The notes beneath the pieces were generated by a model. The model had not been told where the DNA came from, did not search any database, and saw only the letters and a list, made by a program, of their open reading frames with translations. A DNA stretch of 64,000 nt from contig NW_020167523.1 in NCBI RefSeq assembly GCF_001641265.1, positions 186,001 through 250,000 of the forward strand, written 5' to 3'. Below are positions 41,695 to 52,700 of the stretch, one piece after another (positions within the stretch are counted from its first letter, which is position 1; each line of letters starts with the position of its first letter). The translations under genes were made by a program, and so were the position numbers. The stretch comes from Pseudogymnoascus destructans (taxonomy: Eukaryota > Ascomycota > Leotiomycetes > Thelebolales > Thelebolaceae).

Positions 41695-42329
41695 TCTGTT
41701 GCATGATGAATAGCTTTCTATTTTACCACGTTCTTTTACACTCAAATATGAGGCTTTCTTTATTACAAATGGCTGTGACGATCGTGGTGCTGCGAGCATT
41801 AACACACTACTATGGCAGCTCTCTCGCCCCACTATAGCTACTCTTGTTAAAGGGTCAGTGGAAGAAGAAGAAAAGTGCTATAGAATTTACCTTCCGTGGA
41901 GGCCTTGGAATGGGCGCGACCATAGACCAATCCTTTCTAAGATTGGGGGGGTTAGGTTACCTTCGACATGGTGAAAACCCCACATAAGCCACAGTAGACA
42001 TTTTAATGATTCTTATTGATCCTACTACAACTTAACTTGTCGTGATTATCATGTGATGTTAGAATCACGTAGCCTAAATAACTAGGAGCTGTAAAGGGAG
42101 ATACAGCGGGTAGAAAGCTTGCATTCTTCATTTCTATGTTACAGTTATTATTGTTTTATTCTCTAGGGTTAGTAAAAGCCAGAACTGATCTGTAAACTCC
42201 TGTACAGCAGGTACAAACTGCGCCTGGTCTGTAAACGGCCTGTAACATGTCTGCTGCTGGCCGTTTGGCCGAATCGCGCAATTGCACCACGCCCATGGCA
42301 CTTGCAGGCTTGTAAGATAGCCTGTTACA
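41695..42329. other. No gene; probable 3' flank of the Helitron remnant
   Basis: No coding signal was seen. Repeated words such as TGTAAACNNCCTGTA lie at 42190-42255. A hairpin-bearing motif at 42048-42082 recurs inverted at 22528-22562. A Helitron 3' end (hairpin then CTRR) may lie here but could not be fixed. Confidence 0.4.
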
Positions 42330-44552
42330 TTATACTAGCTGTCTACTCCTAAAACACATATCTAAGTCGCGATCTCTGGCTACAGGGGAGTCCCGGGCCG
42401 CAAAGTGACTGTAATCAAAAGGGGCTTCAAACATTAGCCCGTGCAGAGCCTTCACCCGCGATATAGCTACGTACGACAGGCCAAGGCAGTGCTCCTTCTG
42501 GTTGATATCTAGTACGACCCGTGCTAGCGTAAGACCCTGGCTCTTGTGGACCGTGAGCGCGTACGCAAGCTGCAGCGGAAACTGTGTACGGGTGCAAGCA
42601 GCCCCCTTAAACTCAAACTGACGGGCAACATGATAGATCGGCACAACCTTGGACGGGTATAGAGGGAAATCCGGGCCAGAATAGTCGCCAAAGCGCACAA
42701 ACAGCACTGACGGTAGACTTACGGATGGGTCTAGGCCTGTCTCCCACACGATATCCTCGACAGAGCCGATGGAACCATTCACGAGCCCCTTCTCGGTCCA
42801 GAGGTTGGCCGTGAGCATGACCCGCGCGCCCACACTGATGAGCACCTCGGTTGGGAGGTTGTCGGACTCGTCCGCAGACGCCTTTGACGCGTTGCGGCCC
42901 GTGTGAGTCGACAGCAGCCGCTTAACGGGCCGGCTCGTGGCCGCAAGCTGGCGGTAATTGCGCTCCCGGACCTCGACCTTTGTGTAGTAGAGCTGCAAGG
43001 CGGACTGGAAGGTGTCAACCTCCCCCGGTGCCAGCTGGTTCTGAACACGGGTGCAGAGGAGGTCCCAGCTCGCGTGCGACAGCCGCGACTCCCGCAACTC
43101 CCCCAAGGCCGTCCGGAACCGGATCGAAGTATCGTCCTCGCCCTGCAGCCGCATCACCTGCGTGAGGCGGGCTGTGCGGTCTAGGGCCCGGTACAGGAGC
43201 TGGCCCTTAATAGCAGCTGGGACCTTCACGGAGACCGTAAAGAGCGCGCGGCCACCAACTGGTGGCAGCTGGAAGAAGTCGCCGCAGAGCAGGACGTTCA
43301 GCCCGCCAAAGGGCGCGTCCGCGCGGTCCGGAAAGATCAGCCGCAGCCGGTTGTCGATTAGCGAGAGGATATGGAGGTCCAGCATGGACTTCTCATCGAT
43401 GATGACGAACCGCACACCGGCAAAGAGCGCCTGGAGGGCCTGGAGGGTACCATTTGCGAGATCCGCCCTCTTCTGCTTTACGGGTAGCCGGAAGAGGTTG
43501 TGGAGCGTGCGGCCCACAATGTTGAAAGCTGCGACACCTGTGGGGGCCGCACGGAGAACCGGATTCGCGTGCCCAGCCTGCTGCGCGAGCTCCTGGAGTC
43601 GGGCACAGATCTTCAGGACCGTAAATGTCTTACCGGATCCCGCAACCCCGTCAACGTTCAGGAGGAGTGCAGGCGGCTGAAGCAGAGTGAGCTCCTGCGC
43701 GTACTGGGCTGTAACGACGTCGTAGAGCTTCCGCTGCTCAGGGTTGAGCAGTCCCGGGTCCGAATCGACCGTAACAGCCTGCTCGGATGCGTGCTGGCAC
43801 CTGAACAGGTCCCAGGTTGCTGGCAGCACCACATCGCGGCCGACATGAGACGTCCAGTCGTACGCGCAGTCTATCTCGCGGCTCCCCAGGTCGTCCGTCG
43901 AGGTGCAGGTCAGGTCGTGGTCCCCTGGCCGCCGGCGCGCAAAAGCCTCAAAGTCTGCAAGCGGCCCGTCGCACTCGCTGCGGTCCGATTCCTCATACTC
44001 GCTCTCGACCGCATCTGGATCATCAGGGATCACGTCCGTGTAGTAGTCGTCCGGGTGTGTGTGGAGACACACGCAGGCATAGGAGGCGGTCGCGTACGAG
44101 CCGTAATGGTGCCCGTCGAACGACAGCAGGTCCGCGAGACAGCTGAACGGGTGGTGGAGCATGAGCCGAACGCGGCAGTAGTCGTCGTACTGGTCTGAAA
44201 TCGGGTCGCCCGAATAGAGCGGGAAGTAGTTGATGACCCGCAACCGGGCGCGCGGCCGCTCCGTCTAGGTCTGCCAATTCCAGGCCCGGAGCCAGTCGAA
44301 GAGGCAGACCGCAGCCAAGGCTGGGCCGACCTGGTCTATCATGCGGTCCTGGTAGCGCTGCAGCGGGGACCGCCTGGCCGTGACCGTGTCGTCCTCGACT
44401 GTGATCATGTCGTTCTGGACCTGAGCGGGCCGGCAGTCGAGCGTGACGACCTGGCAGGTCGCGTCTTGAGATGGCAGTTCGAGGAGGACGTGGCTGACCT
44501 CCTGCGCAGACCAGTCGCGTTCGCCAACGAGCTTGTTAAAGAGCTTTGACAC
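42330..44552 (-). pseudogene. Helitron Pif1-like helicase region
   Basis: The helicase part includes NPEQRKLYDVV, Walker A GVAGSGKT, Walker B VIIDEKSM, and GDFFQLPPVGG. ARVMLTANLW and the C-terminal LTVHKSQGLT and YVAISRV motifs follow, in the order of Pif1/RecD2 superfamily 1B helicases. It would unwind DNA during rolling-circle transposition. A TAG near 44266 separates it from the preceding LFNKLVGERD segment, and a TGA near 44556 precedes that. Both lie in the same frame, so point mutations and not frameshifts broke the protein. GC content is clearly higher than in the surrounding LTRs, as expected for a separate origin. Confidence 0.88.
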
Positions 44553-45052
44553 GAATCAGAGGAGGGGCGCCCGCGCGTTTACGTACGGTAGGACCTGCGC
44601 CTGCAGCTCAGTGTACGATGCGGAAGACTTCTCCGGCTTCGATACGTACTTTCCGAGGTACGTGAGGATCCCATTAAGGGTAGTTGACGGCTGGATGTCC
44701 GTATTTGCGAGCCAGCCCAGCGTGATTACTGGCGCGCACTGGTTCAGGACCGCCTGGTTGCGGACTGGCGCGAACGTGTAGCTCTTCTGATTGATCGACT
44801 TTGTCACCGCAGGTCGGGTTGCGAGCGGGCGCGGGTAGAAGAAGCGGCACCGCGCGGCCGCCCCCGCCTTCTTCGTCCGCAGGCAGTACGCAGGGCTGCA
44901 GGTATGCTGCTGGAGACGATTCAGGAGGGCCGCGAACTGGTCCGGGGTATTCGCAACGTTTGATGGCCGGAGTGAAGCGGGGTTGCGGAGGTCAGGGGGG
45001 CGGTGGGGATCAGGATTCGCGGCTGTGATCCGCTCGCCCCAGTAGCAGGCTC
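42330..45052 (-). mobile_element. Helitron remnant (Rep end plus Pif1-like helicase)
   Basis: One minus-strand frame runs from 45052 to 42330 with two internal stops. It starts within the Rep part (TYLGKYVSKPEKSSASY is a Helitron Rep-C hallmark) and continues through LFNKLVGERDWSAQEVSHVL to a Pif1-type helicase. The 5' part of Rep, with the HUH and catalytic tyrosine motifs, is missing, replaced by pogo-E sequence. It is therefore not autonomous. Confidence 0.85.
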
Positions 45053-46217
45053 CCTTTGCAAATTGGTCAACAGCATTGTAAATAGAGGTTGGTGAGCTAT
45101 TTTGATGATGTGCCATTCGATTTTTAATGAAAGCTGTCTGTGATAAGGCTTCATTTTGGTTATTTGGTGTCTGGGAAACCCAAGGTTGAGCGGTGCTAGG
45201 GCGGGAGTTTTGTGGTGTCGGGGTTCTAAATCTGAGATCAAGCATAGAAACCACACTATCAGGATCAAATGGGAAAAGCCCAGTGCCTCGGAAGCCTCCT
45301 CGGATGTTGTTTTCAGTCATTGCAATAAAGAAAGCAGCGTGAAATGCGGGAAAGAAGTCATCCTTCGTAATATGTGTGATTGGAGCCTGCATCATGTTTT
45401 CGATTTGCTGCCCATAAGCCCTTTTCAGTGGGCCAAAACACCCAACATCGAGTGGTTGGAGGATATGAGAAGAATGAGCTGGCATACATAGAGTGATAAT
45501 ATTGTTTTCCTTGCAGTATTCCTCGAATTCGTCTGAATGATGGCTTTCATGACCATCAACGATCAACAAACGATAACCAGCTACAGTTCGAGGTTTTGTA
45601 TGCTTCTCGAAATGTCGGATCCAATCCATGCCTTTCTCATTTGTTGTCCAACCATTATCTGTAACAGCAATTACCCAGTTTGGTGGAAATCCGCTGTTTT
45701 CATACCAAGACGTGATGTGGTTTTTGCCTGCAACAATAATAAATGGTGGAATCGCCCAGCCTTGGGAATTAACACCCTGTATTACTGTAGCCCATTCACG
45801 ATTGCCAGGCTGTACTTTTTTTGCCTTCGTACGTCCATCAGAGCTTGTTACCACTGTTGCAGTTGAAATAATGCCCATCATAAACCCTGTCTCATCGAAG
45901 TTGTAAATATCTGCATCGTGGATGCCGTACTTCACAATTGTGTTTCGCACAAGCTCAAACCAGCTACGAATAATTACTGGGTCTTCGCATTTAGCCCTCT
46001 GATAGTCGTATTTGCGCTGGAACCTTGTTTTGAGTTCTATGCGACGTTTAACAAAGTTGGAAGCCCAGCGCGTCTTGACAGGTAACGCGTCGCGAGTCGT
46101 GGGAAGTCGATTTGCAATATCTCCCACAACAGACAATCGGGGAGGAAATCCTTTAGCAGCTAGGTCGAGAATATACTGGACAAGGATTGATTCCTCTAAG
46201 TCGGTCATTTTCTGCAA
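44556..46217 (-). pseudogene. In-frame pogo-E/Helitron Rep chimera
   Basis: A 553-codon frame starts inside the pogo-E transposase (QKMTDLEES), because a TGA at 46236-46238 replaces the CGA of copy 1. It runs through the CENP-B-like domain and the full DDE_1 core (IYNFDETGF, VDGHESHHS, LQPLDVGCF). At about 45052 it crosses without interruption from DQFAKGA into Helitron Rep sequence (YCLRTKKAG, TYLGKYVSKPEK). The pogo coiled-coil tail, zinc knuckle and 3' terminus are lost. Either a deletion or a template switch made the joint. Expression is unlikely, given the upstream stop, but the frame is remarkably clean. Confidence 0.8.
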
Positions 46218-46480
46218 CTTGGCAGAAATATCACGTCATGAATGCATACCATGCTTATGATGACTAAGCTTCTGATGATTGACAGAATAGAGCTTTCCAG
46301 CAGCTCGAGCACTTAGCTTAGGGTCATTTTGCATCGCCTGAAGAGCTAATATAACTTGGCGTTCATCGTTTCTCTGCGGCATCTTTTGTTGTGAAGGGAT
46401 TTACTCTTTACTAGAGGAGTTGTGTGAATTCAAGGTAGTGTATCATTCGTTATGTTGTATCATTCGTTATGCACGCACGT
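45053..46480 (-). mobile_element. Pogo/Fot1-type transposon, family E, copy 2, truncated
   Basis: The right terminus (ends at 46480, TA at 46481-46482) matches copy 1. The left third of the element is missing at the Helitron joint. It was inserted into a gypsy pol gene, which continues at 46483. Confidence 0.9.
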
Positions 46481-46482
46481 TA

Positions 46483-48527
46483 TATCGACAGGGCACCGAA
46501 GAGCTTAAGGCTACCAAGCAATACCTGCTGGAAAACCTGGAAAAGGGATTCATCATCAACAGCAACAGCCCCTTCGCGTCCCCTATCCTATTCGTAAAGA
46601 AAGCGGATGGCAAATTAAGATTTTGCATCGATTACCGGAAGTTAAATGGTCTCACCCGGAACGATCCCTACCCCATCCCGCGTATCGACGAACTACTAGG
46701 ACGGGTGTCAAAAGCAAAAATCTTCACGAAGCTAGATATCAGACAAGCCTTCCATCATACATGGATGCACCCCGACTCGGAAGAGTACACGACCTTTCAG
46801 ACTCGCTATGGATCCTATAAGTGTTATATGAATGACGTCCTGATGCAATACTTAGACGACTTCTGTAGCGCATACTTAGACGACATCCTAATCTATTCAG
46901 AGGACCCTAGGGAACACATAGAGCATGTGCATAAGGTCCTACAGTGTCTCCGAGAAGCTGGACTCCAAGCCAATTTGAACAAATGCGAGTTCAACATCAC
47001 CAGGACAAAATACTTGGGTTACGTTCTCACTACCTCCGGTGTCGAAGCGGACCCTGACAAAATTGAACCCCTTCGTAACTGGATCCGACCGACCACTGTT
47101 ACGGGTGTGAAGTCCTACCTGGGATTCTGTGGCTTCTATATAGACAATTCATTCGTAATTTTGGCAAAATAGCAAAGCCCCTCACCACCATCACTAGTCC
47201 CTCGGAGCCGTTCCGGGACATACGAATGTGAGGATGCGTTCGAGGAATTGCGACGACAACTTTTAGCGGTACAGGCACTTCACCACTTCAACCCCGAATT
47301 GCCTACGAAGCTGGAGACCGACTCCTCTGATGGAGTGGTAGCTATTGTCCTGTCTCAAGAACACCCTGACAAGCGATGGTACCCCGTAAGCTTTTACAGT
47401 CATGTCCTATCCGGACATGAGATCAATTGGGAGATCCATGACAAGGAACTATTCGCAATAGTAAAGGCCTTCGGAAAATGGAGGCCCGAGTTGGCTTCGG
47501 TGCGCCACCGAGTCGACGTGTACACTGACCACCGTTTGCTGGAATATTTCATGTCTACCAAGGTTCTCACCGTGAAGCAGGTTCGATGGATGGAGCTATC
47601 TCCGACTTCAACTTCTGCATTACGTACACCGCGGGCAAGAATAACCAGAAGGCTGATATTCTGAGCCGAAGAGACCAGGACTTGGTAACGCAGCAGAAAG
47701 TCAAACTTGATAGTAGGGCGAGGGTATTGTTAGGTCCAAGCCGCCTGCACCCTCGAATCAGCACCGAACTTGTCGAGAGCTACATAGCATCCATTAATTT
47801 GATGGACACCCCCAAGCCCCAGGTGCCCTTCAATTTAATAGAGGCGCTATGTGCGGACAATCGGAAGTCGTTCACCGAGACTCGCGCGAAACAACCCCTA
47901 CCAGACGGATTCGCGATGAACGACCAGCTCCTCCTGTACAAAGGCCGCCTATGTGTGAATCGCCACACCGACCTATGTACGAAACTGATCCGGGAAGCGC
48001 ACGATCAAGTGTCGTCAGCACATCCAAGTGGCAGGAAAACCTACCAATTGCTCGCCCCAAAGTATCATTGGGTCGGGATGGAAGCGGACTGTTTGCAGTA
48101 TGTACGAAACTGCGTGACATGCCGGCTTTCTCACACCAATGTCACTAAGCAACAAGGATTTCTACACCCACTACCCGTACCTGAATACCCTATGCAACAC
48201 CTCACCATGGACTTCAAGGAGTTCCCAAGGGACAAGCATGGATACGATAGCATCTTAGTGTTTATGGACCGACTCGGAAAGAGTTTGGTGACAATACCTT
48301 GCTACAAAACCACAACTGCCCGGCAGATGGCGCAATTGTTCATCGAATGGATATACCGATTCGGACACACTCCGGAGTCGATTGTAAGCGACCGCGGACC
48401 CCAATTCGTATCATCCTTTTGGCAAGACTTCTGTCGAATTATCGGCGTTAAGGTTAAGCTGTCGACTGCCTATCATAAGCAGACTGACGGGCAGACAGAA
48501 ATCATGAACCGATACATCGATCAGAGA
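46483..48527 (+). pseudogene. Ty3/gypsy pol fragment of a second family
   Basis: The RT begins at GTEELKATKQYLLENLEKGF and includes ADGKLRFCIDYRKLN and AYLDDILIYSE. A deletion removed the LPFGL-type segment between RYGSYKC and YMNDVL. RNase H (LETDSSDGVVAIVL, IHDKELFAIV) and integrase (HHCC finger ending CVTCRLSH, MDFKEFP, SDRGPQF, TEIMNRY) follow in shifted frames. Stops and frame changes occur near 47170, 47235 and 47600. It is truncated at 48527 before the integrase C-terminus. It has no LTRs and differs strongly from the full-length element next door. Confidence 0.88.
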
Positions 48528-48734
48528 TGTTGTAATAGATGTGTTGTATGAGCAGGAAGGCAGCAAATAACAATGTTATGCTCTTCTGCTAATGTAAGAA
48601 AGTACTCTGCTTTATGAGAGTCATGGCCGTCAAGTAATAAGAGGCGAGTATCATCTGGTGCCATATGCTCTGCAGATAGTTGGATAAAATGCATAAGGTA
48701 TTGGATTGCAATGTCGTCGTTTGAATACCCGCTC
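48528..48734 (-). pseudogene. Relic of another pogo/Fot1-type transposase
   Basis: The minus strand is open and reads YSNDDIAIQYLMHFI, then LLLLDGHDSHKAEY, then VICCLPAHTTHLLQHL. These are the second DDE_1 motif and the stretch before the third. The family is unlike A to E. It is cut on the right by the gypsy 5' LTR and on the left by the gypsy pol fragment. Confidence 0.8.
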
Positions 48735-49667
48735 TGTCATACTGACATTCGTTGCACTCAGTTTGCTATCAAACTCAAGAGCAAACTTAGAAATCTCCTC
48801 CTCAAACCTACAAGTCACCATACATATCTTGGCTTATCACACCAACAACAGAAGCAATACTACTCAACGATTGCTGCAAACTCTTCTACTACATCTGTTT
48901 ATGCTACATACATCACGGCATATCATTTGAACACTCATTGAACAAGTTATTAAGAAAATCTCCTCCTTAAGGGGGTGGGCCAATACTACCACATGGCATA
49001 TATCTACCAACTAGAGGCCTAGGAACATGAACGATAGCTCTAGAAGCTTCTACAACCCTCTATGATTCATTACACGTCATCGCTCCTTAGTTACCCACAA
49101 GATTGGTTAAGTTATGACATAATTTATCTATAGGTACTCTGACCTTGGACCTCCTTTTCACTTCCTATAGGCTAGGAACCCAAGAGATGGTTCTATGGGA
49201 TTCTCTTACGTTCACTACATGATTAGCAAGCTAGTTGTGGGTCGCACTTGATTTCTAATACATTTACCAAGCCTGGTTAGTCATGGAAAGTCATGGAAAA
49301 TGAGAGAACTACACTCCTTTGGCATAAATAGGATTGCCCTTTCCTTAAGAAAGGGCAAGCAGTCAATACAGTAAATCGACTAGCACATACTTCTACGTCT
49401 TTTCCAAGCTTCCAAGCATTGATCTTGTTATTCTCTGTTTTTGAATCAGTGAGGTGCTAACCTCTGACTTACCCCTGAGTTCTCAGACTCAACATTTGTT
49501 GCAACTTGTCTAAACCACTTCACCACATCATACACCTGATTGCTGCGTTGTGGAATAGTCTAAGCTACAACCCTTTGGCTCTGTTTCCTAAGACAGTGTG
49601 TTGTCTTAGTAAATTCATCCCTTCCTTGGGTGGCTAGATTCTCATATCTGGTGCACACACCATTACA
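48735..49667 (+). mobile_element. 5' LTR of gypsy copy 2 (LTR-6)
   Basis: The 933-bp LTR belongs to a subfamily with a TTAAGGGGGTGGGCC insert and one 16-bp repeat unit. It cuts a pogo-type transposase relic on its left. Confidence 0.93.
49323..49366 (+). promoter_or_regulatory. LTR core promoter and predicted transcript start
   Basis: A TATA box (CATAAATA, 49323-49330) is followed by a perfect 8-bp hairpin (49336-49343 with 49349-49356). At 33 bp after the TATA box lies AAGCAGTCAA (49357-49366), AAGCAGACAA in most sister LTRs. This word is complementary to the sequence just after the LTR. The spacing fits transcription start at this word. Confidence 0.6.
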
Positions 49668-49669
49668 CC

Positions 49670-49679
49670 TTGTCTGCTT
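49670..49679 (+). other. Candidate self-priming primer-binding site
   Basis: TTGTCTGCTT, two bases after the 5' LTR, is the exact complement of AAGCAGACAA, the predicted 5' end of the transcript. Tf1/sushi-type elements prime minus-strand synthesis with their own RNA 5' end at such a site. No tRNA match was tested. Confidence 0.6.
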
Positions 49680-49719
49680 CAAGCTTCAACTATTTCTATA
49701 GCAGCACTTCGATACTACA

Positions 49720-52700
49720 ATGGAGGAGGACCAAGCTCCTACAACTACTGCTGAACAGCAGATGCAACAACTGTTTGCCTTTATACAAACTATAGCAAAC
49801 AAACTTGAGAATTTGGAAAACACCTTTCAAGCCAACACTTCAGCAACACAATGTTCAACTCAGACACATCATACAGAGTTTCCCACAGCTCCTCTGGCTA
49901 TTTCGAGTACCCCAGGTGCACTTCCTAAAGTGCAAACACCAGATTTATACCATGGAGACAGGAGGAAGTTGAAGGGATTTCTTATGCAACTGGACATCTA
50001 CTTCACCCTCAGGCCTCATCAGTTCACCTCAGACATTCAGAAGATCTATTTTGCTGCCAGCTACCTCCGTGGATCTGCATTCAACTTCTTTGAGCCATAT
50101 CTTAGAAGACTTAGTGGCAACAACCAAAATACCACTACACCTTTGATTACCTCTTATGACCAGTTTCAAGAGGAACTTACCAGGACCTTTGGAGACATCA
50201 ACGAAACTGCTACAGCAGAAAGAGAGCTACAGAAGCTATGTCAAAAGACCTCTGCTGCTCAGTATACAACAGAATTTAGGAGAATCACTTCTCACTTGAC
50301 TTGGAATGAAGAAGCCTTAGTCTTCACTTACTACCAAGGGCTCAAGAGCTCTATTAAGGATGAACTCAGCAAAGAAGAACGCCCTACAACACTTCAAACG
50401 CTTATAGAGAAAGCTGTCAGACTTGATGATAGGCTTTTTGAAAGAAGAAAGGAGAAGAACCAAGACTGGCATCCAACAAGAAATTTCAACAATTACACCT
50501 CTACACCAACTGCTAAGGACTCAGCACCTGAACCTATGGACTTAGACGCCTCTATAAAGAGATCTACAGCAAATCCAGCACCTCAGCCTACAGGATACCC
50601 TCAAAAACTGAAAAGGGGTAAACTTACCCCTCAAGAAAGAAAACACAGAATGGACAACAACCTTTGTTTATACTGTGGCAAAGGGGGACACAGAATTCAG
50701 GAGTGCTATTCAGCACGAGGGAGTGCTGATTCAAAACATATAGCAGCCTCAGACACAGTCACAACTGCTATTCCTGAAAAACTTGAAAAATCCCTAGCAG
50801 GCACAACTTCAACTGAGACTATAACTTCTCCCCTAGACAACAAAGATGTGTCGATGGTGCTTTCTCAGAGTCTCACACACCTGTTAATTCCTATTCAACT
50901 CCATTTCAAACAACAGGTGTTGTCTACAAGGGCTATGATAGACTCAGGGGCAACAGGCAACTTTATATCTCAAGACCTCATCTTGACACACCAGTTACCT
51001 ACAATTCCCAAACGCACTCCAGAGTTGCTCCGAGTCATTGATGGAACTCCTATCAGTTCAGGTTCCATTACCTGCAACACCCCAGTACTCAAACTTGAGA
51101 TTCCCCTAGGAAAATCAACATTTTCAGACACCATCTCTTTAGATGTTATACCAATGAAGTACCCAGTTATCCTAGGTCTTCCATGGCTTCAAAGGCATGA
51201 TCCAACTATCAATTGGAAGCATTTATCGCTTGGGTTTAGCTCAAATCCTGAGCTCAATACTGAAAAAACCCTTCAAGCCTCAGTTACCCCTATTCAGGTC
51301 CAAGACTCAAACTTGTCCCAGATCAAGGATTTTGACCAAACTATGGACGATATATCATCTCTGATATGGGTTAAACCTTTCCAACCTGTCCTGGAGATAG
51401 CAGCTACTTCAGATTTGGAGAAATCATCTCAGGAGGTCATTTTGCCTTTAGCATACCAAGACTACCAACATCTTTTTGACAAGGCAAAGGCATCAATTCT
51501 GCCAAAGCACCAGCCTTATGACCATGAGATACCACTCGCAGAAGGCTCAATGCCTCCCTACGGCCCTATCTACTCTCTATCTGAATTAGAGCTGAAAACT
51601 CTCAGAGAATACCTAGATGAGAACCTTAGTTCTGGCTTTATCAGAACTTCTTCCTCACCAGCAGGAGCTCCCATTCTCTTTGTCAAGAAGAAAGATGGCT
51701 CCTTGCGTCTCTGTGTTGATTATAGGGGCCTTAATGCAGTCACTGTTAAAAACAGATATGCTTTACCCCTTATCCCTGAGCTCATAGATAGGCTCTCTTC
51801 AGCAAGGATCTTTACCAAGTTAGATCTCAGGGGAGCTTATAACCTGATACGCATCAAGGAAGGTGATGAGTGGAAGACAGCATTCAGAACACGCTATGGT
51901 CATTTTGAATACCAGGTAATGCCTTTTGGGCTTGCCAATGCACCTGCTTCTTTCCAAGCTCTCATGAATGATATTCTAAGACCTTACTTGGATATCTTTG
52001 TTGTTGTCTACTTAGACGACATTCTTATATACTCTTTAGACACTCAAGAGCATGTTCTACATGTTAGACAAGTCTTAGAGAAGCTATCTCAAGCACAACT
52101 CTGTTGCAAACTTGAGAAATGTCTTTTCCATATGTCTCAAGTTGATTTCTTAGGACATAGAATTTCAACAGAAGGCATTCAGATGGACCCTGAAAAGACA
52201 AAAGCAGTACAAACGTGGCCTATTCCTTCCAGCATTAAAGAGGTTCAGTCTTTCCTTGGGTTTGCCAACTATTACAGGAGGTTTATACCAAGATATACAT
52301 CCTTGGCTTTACCCCTTACTCAATTACTTCACAAGGACACTTTGTATCACTGGGATAAGACACAGCAAGATGCTTTCGATGCTCTTAAAGGAGAATTTAA
52401 AGAAGGGAAAATGTTACTACACTTTAACCCCTTGAAACCTGCCACTCTTGAGACAGATGCCTCAGATTTTGCCATTTCTGGAATCTTATACCAAGCTCCA
52501 AAAGACAAACAAGAAGAGCTACAGCCTGTGGCATTTTACTCAAGAAAGCTATCAGCAGCTGAACAAAACTATCCCATTACAGACAAGGAACTGCTTGCCA
52601 TAGTATGTTCTCTAAAGCATTGGAGATGCTACCTTGAAGGGGCAAACTATCCTATCACTATTTACAGTGACCATTCAAATCTCTTGACCTTTACAACCAC

